Below, in pieces: positions 45,398 to 54,219 of a DNA stretch of 64,000 nt. The position numbers and the translations under genes are program-made. How positions within the stretch are numbered: the stretch's first letter is position 1; every line of letters starts with the position of its first letter. Source of the DNA: Nostoc sp. S4 (GTDB lineage: Bacteria > Cyanobacteriota > Cyanobacteriia > Cyanobacteriales > Nostocaceae); assembly GCA_029379225.1 (NCBI GenBank), contig JAQYWR010000002.1:1-64000 (forward strand), read 5' to 3'. The notes under the pieces were generated by a model. That model ran no database searches and was not told where the DNA came from. It worked only from the letters and a program-made list of their open reading frames with translations.

Positions 45398-45543
45398 AAT
45401 TTAAAATGTAAAATCAATTAGGTAGAAAATGGTTGCAAGTCATTTAAATTTATTTATGTGTAGCACTATTTTCACATTTAATTTGAAACTTAAAAAATTT
45501 CAACTTGTTTCAGCAACATTTGTACATTTATCAAATAAAAGTA

Positions 45544-45783
45544 ATGTCTGAACAAAAGCCTTTAAATCCGTGGAACTATAAACCTTGGTGGTGTCAACCC
45601 TGGTCTATACTGCTCACAGGTATAATTCTGATTGGTGGTAGCTGGTTATTATTTAAAACTATTTGGCTAACAATTCTCGTCTTTATCCCTGTAGTCACCT
45701 GGATGGTATTTTTTGTGTTAATCTGGCCGCAACTAATTATTCGCAGTGGGATTTTGGAGTCCTATAATAATTCTGAATTTTGA
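45544..45783 (+). CDS. DUF6737 small membrane protein
   Basis: 79 residues from ATG 45544; an earlier in-frame TTG at 45505 lacks support. Seen: MSEQKPLNPWNYKPWWCQPW followed by two hydrophobic segments (SILLTGIILIGGSWLLF and TILVFIPVVTWMVFFVLIWP). Known: this Trp-rich N-terminus with two helices is typical of the cyanobacterial DUF6737 family, function unknown. It follows the exporter by 146 bases; association is possible but unproven. Confidence 0.7.
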   Translation: MSEQKPLNPWNYKPWWCQPWSILLTGIILIGGSWLLFKTIWLTILVFIPVVTWMVFFVLIWPQLIIRSGILESYNNSEF

Positions 45784-46355
45784 ATTTTCAAGTGAAATAA
45801 GTTGGCATTGCAGATAAAGTGGGATGATTTAGCAAATTATAAAATCTCTTCTCCTACTCTCTGTATGTGCCTAAACTCATCCTCCTGTTATCCCTCTTAT
45901 AAGAAACAAGGCGGGAGGCACACTTCGGCAACTCTTAGAAACGCACTCGCGTTCGCTCAGTGACCAGGAAGAGGAGGCACAAGGGAAGACGATTTGACTT
46001 GTTTGTTTCATCGATAACGGACACGAGTGCGTCTGTATACAGCTTCTAAGAAACATATCTATTTCTTGAAAGAGGGATAATAGTTCTACCTCCAGCAAGA
46101 ACTGTCTCCAGCGTAGCTGCCTCCTGCTATAATTCTCAATTACTGAAGAATTTTGCAAACCGAAGCCCAAACTTTTCTTACAGTTTAGAGAAATTTGTGG
46201 TATAAAAAACATCAATTTTTGACGAAGTACTTTTATCATTTAATAAGTTTTGATAATTTTTAGCTTATTTTGCTCCTTTTCAACCTGGCTTTGGGCACAA
46301 GACCTTGTAAGCATTTACATATTCAGGGAATTTGCACACTGAAAGTCAGAGTCAA
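45784..46355. other. Intergenic region holding a large inverted-repeat element
   Basis: About 570 bases. The centre is the concentric inverted repeat at 45888-46080 (listed separately). A minus-strand 120-codon frame (45877-46239) covers it but reads as low-complexity Cys/Ser-rich sequence with no family features. No real gene seen. Confidence 0.5.
45888..46080. repeat. Nearly concentric inverted repeats, about 193 bp
   Basis: Outer arms TTATCCCTCTT (45888-45898) / AAGAGGGATAA (46070-46080), then AAGAAA (45901-45906) / TTTCTT (46062-46067), CTTAGAA (45934-45940) / TTCTAAG (46044-46050), and ACGCACTCG (45941-45949) / CGAGTGCGT (46024-46032). Centres lie within about 8 bases of one another, so the strand can fold into one long, interrupted hairpin. 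May be a MITE or structured RNA. Confidence 0.65.
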
Positions 46356-47570
46356 ATGAACAACAGAGCAAGCCGAAGGCATGAAGAAGATAATGCAATA
46401 CAATATCTCTGTATAAGATTCAACCGACTGTTGATTGCCGTTGCAGAGATGTTTCGAGTGTACAGGTTTGACACTCGAGAGAAAATCCTGCGATTATTGC
46501 AAAATTTTCAGTCTAGCAAACTTTTTTGCTTAAAGTTCAGACTCTCATCTGTGAAAACACAACCTGTTCCTCTACCTGAAAATGAAGTAGAAAGGCTCAA
46601 AGCATTGGAGGATTACAGTATTCTGGATACCCAACCAGAACAAGGTTTTGATGACCTGACTGCTCTAGCTGCCTACATTTGTAAGACTCCCATTGCTTTA
46701 ATTAGTTTAATTGATGCCGATCGCCAATGGTTTAAATCGAAACTGGGATTAAAAGCTAGGGAAACACCTAGAGATTGGGCTTTTTGCTCCTATACTATTC
46801 TGCAACCAGATGAAATATTGGTAGTTGCTAACGCTACTAAAGACGAGCGTTTTGCTAATAATCCTTTAGTTACAAATAATCCCAAAATTCGTTTTTATGC
46901 TGGTGCGTCACTAGTTACACCTAATGGTTTTCCCATAGGGACATTGTGTGTCATCGATACTATTCCTCGTCAGCTGAGTTCTCAGCAGTTAGATGCACTA
47001 CACCGCCTAAGTCGTCAGACTATTGCCCAGATGGAACTCATCCAGCAAATTCGTAACCGCAAACAAGCGGAAATCGAGGGAAGGCAGTTATCACTAACCG
47101 ATGAATTAACAGGTTTGCATAATCGGCGTGGTTTCTTCCTACTGGCCCAACAGGAACTAAAAATTGCTCGCCGGATGAAACTGTTGTGCTGGGTGATCTT
47201 CATTGATTTAGATGGTCTAAAACAGATTAACGATACCCTTGGTCACGACATCGGAGATGCCTTAATTATTGATGCTGGTCGATTACTCAAGCAAAGTTTT
47301 CGTAACTCAGATATTGTTGCTCGCTTGGGTGGAGATGAATTCATTGTTTTTATCTCCAGCTACTTCAAAGATGCAGATAGCATACAAGCACATCTGCAAG
47401 CAAATATTGCCAACTTGAATCAACAGCAAAACCGTAGTTATCTACTTTCCATGAGTATGGGAATACAGCGTTACTCACCAGAAAGCAATATGTCACTAGA
47501 ACAACTGGTTGCTAGATCGGACGAGTTAATGTACGCTCACAAACGTCTCAAGCGGCAATCTATTAATTAA
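46356..47570 (+). CDS. GAF-GGDEF diguanylate cyclase
   Basis: 404 residues from ATG 46356; a TTG at 46332 would add eight. Seen: a variable N-terminus of about 85 residues, a GAF domain ([51 protein letters not shown]), and a C-terminal GGDEF domain with [31 protein letters not shown] and an intact [10 protein letters not shown] active site. Known: makes cyclic di-GMP from two GTP; GAF-type input may bind a chromophore or nucleotide, but the Cys for bilin attachment is not obvious. There is no I-site RxxD clearly visible. Stand-alone gene. Confidence 0.93.
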   Translation: MNNRASRRHEEDNAIQYLCIRFNRLLIAVAEMFRVYRFDTREKILRLLQNFQSSKLFCLKFRLSSVKTQPVPLPENEVERLKALEDYSILDTQPEQGFDDLTALAAYICKTPIALISLIDADRQWFKSKLGLKARETPRDWAFCSYTILQPDEILVVANATKDERFANNPLVTNNPKIRFYAGASLVTPNGFPIGTLCVIDTIPRQLSSQQLDALHRLSRQTIAQMELIQQIRNRKQAEIEGRQLSLTDELTGLHNRRGFFLLAQQELKIARRMKLLCWVIFIDLDGLKQINDTLGHDIGDALIIDAGRLLKQSFRNSDIVARLGGDEFIVFISSYFKDADSIQAHLQANIANLNQQQNRSYLLSMSMGIQRYSPESNMSLEQLVARSDELMYAHKRLKRQSIN

Positions 47571-47595
47571 ATTCAGTAACGCCCATTTGTTTTTG

Positions 47596-48186
47596 CTAAT
47601 TTACTACTTGACTACCATGACTACGGGGGTCATCTTGAGTAGACGTTGGAGCTGCTGGGGCTGAAAATTTGGAAACTTGCCCGTTAGATTGACCATAGGG
47701 AAGAGGCGAGCCAATAACTAAAGCCTCTAAGTTGCTCGCCAGAATCGTGCGGGGTTGATCGCCGATCGCTTGAGCGATAGTTTCTCCACCTGGCTTCAAA
47801 AACACAAAATGCGGAATCCCATCCACGCGATATTTCAACATTTCTGGTAGCCACTTGGTATTATCCACATTCAGCATCACAAAATTCAACTTGTCAGCAT
47901 ATTGTGTTTCCAGTTGGGCAATATCTGGCGCCATTTTTTGGCAGACAGTACACCAATCAGCATAAAACTCCACTAAAGATGGTTTACCGTTAGTCATTGC
48001 TACTTCTAAGGGTGTGGAGCTATCACTTAACTTGGGCAGGGAAGCTAAAGTTCTTTCTGTTCGCAATCCCAAGAACAGAGCAATGGCCAAAGCGATCGCT
48101 ACGATTGCAATTAAGAAGTTTCTCAAACGCTTGGCTAAGGTCGATTCAGACTTTTCGGAAGAATTAGCTGGTAAACCCGTACTCAT
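47596..48186 (-). CDS. txlA: Thylakoid-anchored thioredoxin-like protein, HCF164/TxlA type
   Basis: 196 residues. Seen: N-terminal membrane anchor (NFLIAIVAIALAIALFLGLR, about 23-42), then a thioredoxin domain with FYADWCTVCQKMAPDIAQLE (C79-x2-C82) and the cis-Pro in GIPHFVFLKPGG. Known: TxlA/HCF164 passes reducing power from CcdA across the membrane to cytochrome c and b6f maturation on the lumenal side. The redox pair and anchor fit. No ccdA is adjacent. The C-terminal tail is Pro/Ser-rich and disordered. Converges with the GGDEF gene. Confidence 0.85.
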   Translation of the reverse strand: MSTGLPANSSEKSESTLAKRLRNFLIAIVAIALAIALFLGLRTERTLASLPKLSDSSTPLEVAMTNGKPSLVEFYADWCTVCQKMAPDIAQLETQYADKLNFVMLNVDNTKWLPEMLKYRVDGIPHFVFLKPGGETIAQAIGDQPRTILASNLEALVIGSPLPYGQSNGQVSKFSAPAAPTSTQDDPRSHGSQVVN

Positions 48187-48351
48187 AACACAATTATTAC
48201 AACTTATTAAGTAGTCTCTTTTTCAGTTTAGCTGACTCGAACCCCTTTCAAGAAAGATTACAAATTACGAATCGTGATTGAGTGATGAGTGATGAGTGAT
48301 AACTGATGAGTGTGTGTGAACAGTGGGATATTTTTTAGAAAGGAAGTCTTT

Positions 48352-48525
48352 AGTACGTTACGGCGTAAATAGCGCAAAGTCTAAGTGGCGGTTCCTGCAG
48401 TAGACGCCCGGAGGGCGGCAAGACAGAGGCATCGGAACTTTGTAAGACGAGCAACCATTTAAAATCCCTAAAAAGGTCAATCACATTATACTTTTGAATG
48501 CGTGACTTCCGCCTTGCGGTACTAG
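48352..48525. repeat. Dispersed MITE-like repeat, copy 2 (about 174 bp)
   Basis: Same ends and internal blocks as 25309-25446 but with an extra segment of about 30 bases around 48400-48430 that is itself palindrome-like (GCCCGGAGGGC). The right end, GCGGTACTAG, supplies the stop codon of the DUF3611 gene (TAG at 48522-48524 on the minus strand). Confidence 0.75.
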
Positions 48526-49103
48526 TGTTGATGCACTCGCTCTAGCAACCATAACGAAGCGACAGTACCCACATAATGGGCAGCAATTCCTGTGATATCA
48601 GCCACAGCCACAAAAACATCCATCGGTCGAATAATCCTGTAGGGGTCGGTGATTGCTACTCCTGGAGGTTGAGATATAGATTTTGCCACTAGCACTAATA
48701 CGGTTGAACCAGCACCTAAGAGAGTTAATAATATTCCCACTAAACCCACAATTATCCCTAAACGCAGAATTTTAGTTGTATCTGGCTTACTCGGATGTAA
48801 AGCTAGATTGCGATTTTCTAAAGCTTTGCCTATGCGAGTGTAACGAAAATTCCAATAGAGACTGAATAATAATACTAAAATTCCGCATACAGCCCAAAAT
48901 ATGCCAATTCCAAGACCGGTATTCTGTTGCTGAACCAAGCCACGACCAGTCAAGGCAAACAATAAAGCTAAGACAGAAACTACTCCAATTGCCAATTGTA
49001 GCCAGAAACTAATCCAGCCTGTAATCCGAATAGTATTACCAATTCCTCGAGTTTCTGGTGCTAGCGAATGCACTTCTGATTCAGTTTGCATATCATTCAC
49101 CAT
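48522..49103 (-). CDS. DUF3611 family membrane protein
   Basis: 193 residues, four hydrophobic segments (about 31-50, 66-87, 112-138 and 160-188). Seen: GNTIRITGWISFWLQLAIGV, YWNFRYTRIGKALENRNLAL and ASLWLLERVHQH fit the DUF3611 family. Known: cyanobacterial and plastid membrane protein family, function not established. Odd: its stop codon lies in the right end of a dispersed repeat (48352-48525), so the C-terminus may have been altered by that insertion; the lost tail, if any, would be short. Confidence 0.85.
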   Translation of the reverse strand: MVNDMQTESEVHSLAPETRGIGNTIRITGWISFWLQLAIGVVSVLALLFALTGRGLVQQQNTGLGIGIFWAVCGILVLLFSLYWNFRYTRIGKALENRNLALHPSKPDTTKILRLGIIVGLVGILLTLLGAGSTVLVLVAKSISQPPGVAITDPYRIIRPMDVFVAVADITGIAAHYVGTVASLWLLERVHQH

Positions 49104-49412
49104 TGAGTTTGATTGTCTTATCTCCCTACTGCTCAGAATATTTCTGCGGTTTGCCCCATACCCCCACCCCTAGATAGAATCGGCTCATAATCTTGGGGAA
49201 TAGATGGGGAGATAGGGGGCAGAGGTTAGAATAATAACTCCTCAATCAACAGTTAGCAGTCAACCCTCCCAATGCCCATAATTTAAAATCCTGCCAAACG
49301 ATAAAAAGTTATCAAACTCAAGGATGATGAGTATTTAGCAATTAAATTGACAAAATAACTCTATAAAGAGTGATATTTAAGCGGTAGATAGCGCTTGTAA
49401 AGGATAAGGGGC
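49104..49412. other. Intergenic region, no gene seen
   Basis: 309 bases between divergent DUF3611 and TspO genes, with a G-rich run (about 49190-49225) typical of short tandem repeats. It should hold promoters for both. Confidence 0.4.
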
Positions 49413-49886
49413 ATGATTAAATCTTGGATGGTGATTGGGGGTGTGACTTTCTTAGTTGCCCTAGCAGCTAACGTGATTACGCCTAGCGATCGCCAGTGGT
49501 TCAAGCGCTTACAACGACCAAGATGGCTAACTTTCGAGGCCGCAATTCCACTTATTTGGACTGTAATATTTATTTGCGGTGCTTGGTCGGCTTACATTAT
49601 CTGGGAAAAAAACCCAGGAACCACTCCAACCTGGTTAATCATGGGTTTATATCTGCTGTTAGAAATTGTCACCATTGCCTATACACCTGTAATGTTTAGG
49701 CTTCGCAGCCTAAAAGTAGGTACAATTCTCGGCGGCGCAGGTTTTATTATTGGTATTTTGTTGATACTTGCAGTTTTAAGTGTTTCTGGTTGGGCAGCAC
49801 TGTTACTAGTTCCTTATTTGCTCTGGAGTCCTATTGGAACTTATACCACTTGGCAGATGGCTAGTCTCAACCCTCAAGATGCCTAA
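49413..49886 (+). CDS. TspO/MBR-family protein, copy 1
   Basis: 157 residues with five hydrophobic segments. Seen: SDRQWFKRLQRPRWLTFEAA, IPLIWTVIFICGAWSAYIIW and LLVPYLLWSPIGTYTTWQMA, matching TspO (W-x-P, IWT, PY-x-W). Known: TspO binds tetrapyrroles and cholesterol-like ligands in membranes and has a role in stress and pigment regulation in bacteria. AAGGATAAGG ribosome-binding site. Followed at 89 bases by a close paralogue, so this is a tandem duplication. Confidence 0.85.
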   Translation: MIKSWMVIGGVTFLVALAANVITPSDRQWFKRLQRPRWLTFEAAIPLIWTVIFICGAWSAYIIWEKNPGTTPTWLIMGLYLLLEIVTIAYTPVMFRLRSLKVGTILGGAGFIIGILLILAVLSVSGWAALLLVPYLLWSPIGTYTTWQMASLNPQDA

Positions 49887-49975
49887 GATTAGCACCAGCG
49901 AATGATTCAACTTATGCTCTGAATTGTCAAACTTGCAGTGTAGGACTTGACAAAATACACAAGCAAGGGTGCAAT

Positions 49976-50449
49976 ATGATTCCATCTTGGATAATAATTG
50001 GGGCTGTAAGTTTCTTGGTTGCCCTTGGGAGTTTCTTTATCACCCCGCGTGATGTTAAATGGTTCGCCAAGTTAAGTCGTCCTCAATGGCTAGTTTTTGA
50101 GCCGCTGATTCCATTCATCTGGACTGTGATTTTTATTTGTGGTGCAGCTTCAGCTAATATTGTCTGGCAAAAAAATCCAGGAAGCTTAATTACTTGGCTG
50201 TTAATGGTTTCGTATCTTTTAGTGGAAATTATCACCGTCGCTTATATACCTGTAATGCTGAGATTTCGCAGTCTCAAAGTTGGGGAAATTCTCGGAGTCT
50301 TTGGTTTAATTTGTGCCGTTGTCCTTGGTATCTGCATTTTACTAATTTCTCCAGTAGCAGCGCTATTACTTCTTCCTTATCTAATTTGGACTCCCATTGG
50401 GACTTACACCACAGAAGAGTTAAAGGAATTAAATCCTCAAGATGCTTGA
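49976..50449 (+). CDS. TspO/MBR-family protein, copy 2
   Basis: 157 residues, colinear with copy 1 without gaps (DVKWFAKLSRPQWLVFEPLI, PFIWTVIFICGAASANIVWQ, LLLPYLIWTPIGTYTTEELK). Five hydrophobic segments. The last residues LNPQDA are shared with copy 1. Differences cluster in the loops, including W to A near residue 58 (AWSAY versus AASAN), suggesting divergence of ligand site. Tandem paralogues may form heterodimers or differ in regulation; this is inference. Converges with the VanX-like gene. Confidence 0.85.
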   Translation: MIPSWIIIGAVSFLVALGSFFITPRDVKWFAKLSRPQWLVFEPLIPFIWTVIFICGAASANIVWQKNPGSLITWLLMVSYLLVEIITVAYIPVMLRFRSLKVGEILGVFGLICAVVLGICILLISPVAALLLLPYLIWTPIGTYTTEELKELNPQDA

Positions 50450-50526
50450 AGAAGGACTCATCAATTCTAACGCCAAGCCGTGCAGCGTCTTTGGCTTTGC
50501 TCCTGAATTCTTTTGCGATAACGCAT

Positions 50527-51234
50527 TTAAACAAGACGCCCATAACGTGCGCTCACAGGACTGGCTGGATTGGATTGATTATTCAGCCAAGCCCACATTT
50601 GATCGCCAAAAGAAAAATGCCACCATTCTCTAGGATTGCGTTGAAACCCTGCTTTTAACATTACATCCCGTAATATCTGACGGTGAGCATGATATTTCTG
50701 TGCTTCTGGATAATTACTATTAGCATAATAATCGGGATGCGATCGCTCTGACATTTCATCAATGGGCGAACCCATATTCAGTATTTCCCCACTATCATCT
50801 ACCAGCGTCACATCTACCGCCCCACCAGTACTGTGAGGAGGCGGAGTTTTTTCATCCAAACTCGGTGCAGCCCAAATTTCATAAACAGCTTGCCAAATCT
50901 CTTGGCGTTGGTTTGGCGATAACTCTACCTCAATCAGTCCCCTTTCTTGTACTGCTTGCGCGAAGCTGTAATCTACCATAAACTGCTGGACTGCGATCGG
51001 GCGATAGCCATCAAAGATTTGAATCCGCCAATTAGGACGCAACAATTCCAGGTAATTTTGCGCTTGAATTAAATTTTTAATAACGCTTTGACGGAGATAA
51101 TAAGGAGAGTGTTTTCCATAAGGCGCACCTAACTTTTCATAAGGATGAGGAGATTCCACCGCAAACAACTTCAAAGGAATCTCCATCATCTGTTCACCAC
51201 ACTCAAAAATCGGAATTTGATGATAAGGTCTCAT
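50527..51234 (-). CDS. M15D D-alanyl-D-alanine dipeptidase (VanX/DdpX-like)
   Basis: 235 residues. Seen: FDGYRP (Arg78), zinc motif PPHSTGGAVDVTL (His134, Asp141) and EWWHFSFGDQ (Glu203 base, His206), the full set of the VanX family. Known: hydrolyses D-Ala-D-Ala in the cytoplasm or periplasm; outside vancomycin clusters it serves peptidoglycan turnover or use of D-Ala as nutrient. No vanA or vanH is nearby, so a resistance role is unlikely. No signal peptide is seen. Diverges from the decarboxylase gene. Confidence 0.9.
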   Translation of the reverse strand: MRPYHQIPIFECGEQMMEIPLKLFAVESPHPYEKLGAPYGKHSPYYLRQSVIKNLIQAQNYLELLRPNWRIQIFDGYRPIAVQQFMVDYSFAQAVQERGLIEVELSPNQRQEIWQAVYEIWAAPSLDEKTPPPHSTGGAVDVTLVDDSGEILNMGSPIDEMSERSHPDYYANSNYPEAQKYHAHRQILRDVMLKAGFQRNPREWWHFSFGDQMWAWLNNQSNPASPVSARYGRLV

Positions 51235-51293
51235 CTTCTCTTTCTTTGCGCCTTTGCGCCTCTGCGTGAGCTTTTCATAATATTGATTCAGTA

Positions 51294-52802
51294 ATGCTCA
51301 ATCAAAACCAAACACCCTTATTAGACGCCTTAAAAACCACTGCAACACGCCCCCATGCTCCTTTTTACACCCCAGGACATAAACAAGGCAAGGGAATTCC
51401 TCAACCCTTAGCCGATTTATTTGGTACAGCCGTCTTTGGCGCTGACTTAACCGAATTGGCAGATTTAGATCATCTTTTTGCACCTCAAGGCGTAATTCAA
51501 AAAGCACAACAATTAGCCGCAGAAGCATTTGGCGCTTTACAAACATGGTTTCTTGTCAACGGTTCTACCTGTGGAGTTGAGGCGGCAATTCTCGCTACCT
51601 GTGGCACAGGCGATAAAATAATTCTGCCTCGAAATGTGCATTCTTCTGCCATAGCTGGGTTAATTCTTTCTGGTGCAATACCAATTTTTCTCAATCCTGA
51701 ATACGATCCAGTTTTAGATATTGCCCATAGCATCACACCTACTGCGGTAGAATCTGCACTCCAACAACATCCTGACGCCAAAGCAGTATTGACAGTTTAT
51801 CCAACATATTACGGTGTTTGTGGAGATTTGAGTGCGATCGCCCACATTACTCATCAACATAATATTCCTTTACTTGTAGATGAAGCACACGGCGCACACT
51901 TTGCCTTTCATCCAGAATTACCGATTTCAGCTTTAGCCGCAGGTGCCGATTTAACTGTACAATCCATCCACAAGGTACTCGGTGCGATGACACAGGCATC
52001 GATGTTGCACATCCAAGGTAACAGAATAGATAGCGATCGCATTAGTAAAGCTTTGCAGCTCCTACAGTCTACCAGTCCTAGTTATATACTTTTAGCTTCT
52101 CTAGATGCAGCACGTCAGCAAATGGCACTCCACGGAAAAATGCTAATGTCTCAGACTTTGCAACTTGCACAAGAAGCCAGAACCAAAATTAGCCAAATTC
52201 CTAGATTATCAGTTTTACAGACTCCTGTTGCGAATCAACAGGGATTGGTAGGATCTCCTGGCTTTGTGGCTTTAGACAAAACGCGACTAACTGTAACTGT
52301 TTCTAAGTTAGGTTTAACCGGATTTGCAGCAGATGAAATTTTGGATGACAAATTTGCCGTTACTGCTGAACTACCCTCCCAGCAACATCTGACTTTTATC
52401 ATCAGTTTGGGCAATACAGCAGCCGATATTCAGCAATTAGTCCAAGGTTTTACCATCCTTGCCAAAGAATATGGGCGAACCAATGTAAGTATTAAAAATG
52501 ATATTTGCCAGAATCTTCCTACAAAACTGGATACTAATTTGTATTTGTCTCCCCGCGAAGCTTTTTTTGCTGCTAGTGAAACATTACCTTTTGCAAAGAC
52601 AAGCGATCGCATTTGTGCCGAAATCGTCTGTCCCTATCCTCCGGGAATTCCCGTATTAATGCCAGGGGAACTCATCACCAAACCTGTTCTTGACTACTTG
52701 CAACAAATTCAGGCGATGGGAGGACTGATTGGTGGTTGCAGTGACACTAGCCTCAAAACTTTGAAGGTGGTGAAATCACTTACTAATTTTATCAAAACTT
52801 AG
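51294..52802 (+). CDS. Orn/Lys/Arg decarboxylase-family PLP enzyme
   Basis: 502 residues. Seen: APFYTPGHKQGKGIP, VNGSTCGVEAAILA, LLVDEAHGAHFAFH (Asp196) and the PLP lysine in SIHKVLGAMTQASMLH (Lys227), then a C-terminal decarboxylase lobe with CPYPPGIPVLMPGELIT. Known: fold-type I decarboxylases of group III release CO2 from arginine, lysine or ornithine, giving agmatine, cadaverine or putrescine. The compact N-terminus without the wing domain is usual in cyanobacteria and Gram-positives. Substrate cannot be told from sequence here; arginine or lysine most likely. Confidence 0.88.
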   Translation: MLNQNQTPLLDALKTTATRPHAPFYTPGHKQGKGIPQPLADLFGTAVFGADLTELADLDHLFAPQGVIQKAQQLAAEAFGALQTWFLVNGSTCGVEAAILATCGTGDKIILPRNVHSSAIAGLILSGAIPIFLNPEYDPVLDIAHSITPTAVESALQQHPDAKAVLTVYPTYYGVCGDLSAIAHITHQHNIPLLVDEAHGAHFAFHPELPISALAAGADLTVQSIHKVLGAMTQASMLHIQGNRIDSDRISKALQLLQSTSPSYILLASLDAARQQMALHGKMLMSQTLQLAQEARTKISQIPRLSVLQTPVANQQGLVGSPGFVALDKTRLTVTVSKLGLTGFAADEILDDKFAVTAELPSQQHLTFIISLGNTAADIQQLVQGFTILAKEYGRTNVSIKNDICQNLPTKLDTNLYLSPREAFFAASETLPFAKTSDRICAEIVCPYPPGIPVLMPGELITKPVLDYLQQIQAMGGLIGGCSDTSLKTLKVVKSLTNFIKT

Positions 52803-53101
52803 AATTTAGAATCCGTAAATTTATCAAATTTTTAAACTTAACTTCATAACTTTCAAAAAATTAAATAGCTTATTATAATTGAATTTTCAGGCATTTTGAT
52901 TTCTAGCTTCTGACTCAAAAATTATTTTTAATAAAATTTTTATTTATCTAGTCAATAGTAAATATGCGGTTAAGCAGATAATTTATAGAAAAGTATACAG
53001 ATGTAGGAGCAGCTATGAAACTTTTATAAAAAGGTCTACTAAATGAATGCAATTTGTGATTTCTATTTCTAGGATGATATTGATAATTCATAAACTAGAA
53101 G
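52803..53101. other. AT-rich intergenic region, no gene seen
   Basis: 299 bases with long A/T runs and no open frame of note. It should hold the promoter of the PEP-CTERM gene. Confidence 0.4.
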
Positions 53102-54085
53102 ATGAAATTAAAAACTTATTATATTTGCGGACGAGTAGCAGTTCCGATTATAGTGACTTTAGCACTGGGTTTCTCAACAAAAGCGAATGCAGTTGAGTTA
53201 GGCGCTGCGTCTGATTACAATGTATTTGTTTTGGGAGATATCTCTCAAAAATATACAGATATTGAAGGAAAACTTGCTGCTGGCGGGAATGTGAATTTCG
53301 TCGGGGGACTTGGAAGCAGACTTTCCAATAATAGTGGCAACGTAGTAGTAGCCGGACAAAACTTAACTTTGAGCAACGGTCAAGTCTACCACGGAAATGC
53401 TGTCTATGGAGCCACCGCTAATGTCTCCAGTAATGTGGGTTTTCCCCAAGGAACTCTTAGTAAAGCTAATCCCATCGACTTTAAAGCAGCAGAAGAAGAA
53501 TTGCGATCGCTATCGCAATATTTTGCAACCTTAACTCCTACTGGTAAGACAACAGTTCAACCTTGGGGTGCTATTAACCTGAGTGGCACTGGTACTGCTT
53601 TCAATGTTTTTAATCTCGCAGGCTCGGATGTCTCCAAGACAAACTATTTTGAAATCAAGGGAGACCCAAATTCAACTATCCTTGTCAATATCAGCGGTAA
53701 GGATGTATCGCTGCAAAACTTTGGTTTCAACATCCTTGGCACAGATAAACAAAAGGTGATTTACAACTTCTATGAAGCTACTAATCTAACTGCCAGTGGT
53801 ATTGGTATCCAAGGTAGTATTCTTGCTCCTTTGGCTAATTTCAACTTCAATAACGGTCAAGTTAACGGTAATGTGGTAGTAGCTTCCTTGACAGGAAATG
53901 GTGAGTCTCACAACTATCTGTTTAATGGCGATCTGCCAAGTCTGCCGACTAAGTACTACACTAAGCCGAATCCTCCCACTCATACTCAGGTTCCAGAGCC
54001 AGCAAATGTTCCAGGTTTAGGATTAATTGCTGTAGTATTTGGTGTATTTCGCCACAAACGTAAGTCCCTAACTTCCCTAAAATAG
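53102..54085 (+). CDS. Choice-of-anchor A family PEP-CTERM protein
   Basis: 327 residues. Seen: signal peptide (RVAVPIIVTLALGFSTKANA), then a beta-rich domain AASDYNVFVLGDISQKYTDI, EGKLAAGGNVNF, IQGSILAPLANFNFNNGQVN and GNVVVASL, typical of choice-of-anchor A (collagen-binding-like fold) proteins, and a C-terminal VPEPANVPGLGLIAVVFGVF plus basic tail, the PEP-CTERM sorting signal. Known: such proteins go to the cell surface or sheath via exosortase. Exosortase is not in the window. The function may be in the extracellular matrix. Confidence 0.9.
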   Translation: MKLKTYYICGRVAVPIIVTLALGFSTKANAVELGAASDYNVFVLGDISQKYTDIEGKLAAGGNVNFVGGLGSRLSNNSGNVVVAGQNLTLSNGQVYHGNAVYGATANVSSNVGFPQGTLSKANPIDFKAAEEELRSLSQYFATLTPTGKTTVQPWGAINLSGTGTAFNVFNLAGSDVSKTNYFEIKGDPNSTILVNISGKDVSLQNFGFNILGTDKQKVIYNFYEATNLTASGIGIQGSILAPLANFNFNNGQVNGNVVVASLTGNGESHNYLFNGDLPSLPTKYYTKPNPPTHTQVPEPANVPGLGLIAVVFGVFRHKRKSLTSLK

Positions 54086-54219
54086 TCAGAAATTTTTGGC
54101 AGCTTAGCGCATGAAGCGAACTTGTTTAGAGATTTTCGCTCATGCGCTATTTCCTTGTCCCTACCTTCTACAATAAGGATAGACTTTGTTGAGATTTGTA
54201 TAGTTGGGGAAAAGCTGTC

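Noticed and set aside
45877-46239. 120-codon minus-strand frame
   Set aside because: Runs through the concentric inverted repeat and reads as Cys/Ser-rich low-complexity sequence.
48225-48260. tRNA-like T-arm sequence (GGGGTTCGAGTC on the minus strand)
   Set aside because: No acceptor, D-arm or anticodon stems can be built around it.
25309-48525. CRISPR-like interpretation of the repeated segments
   Set aside because: The repeats are dispersed, not arrayed with unique spacers; no cas genes are present.
49976-50658. Overlapping frames at 50194-50658, 50274-50543 and 50442-50633
   Set aside because: Lie inside or antisense to the TspO copy 2 and VanX-like genes and have no family features.
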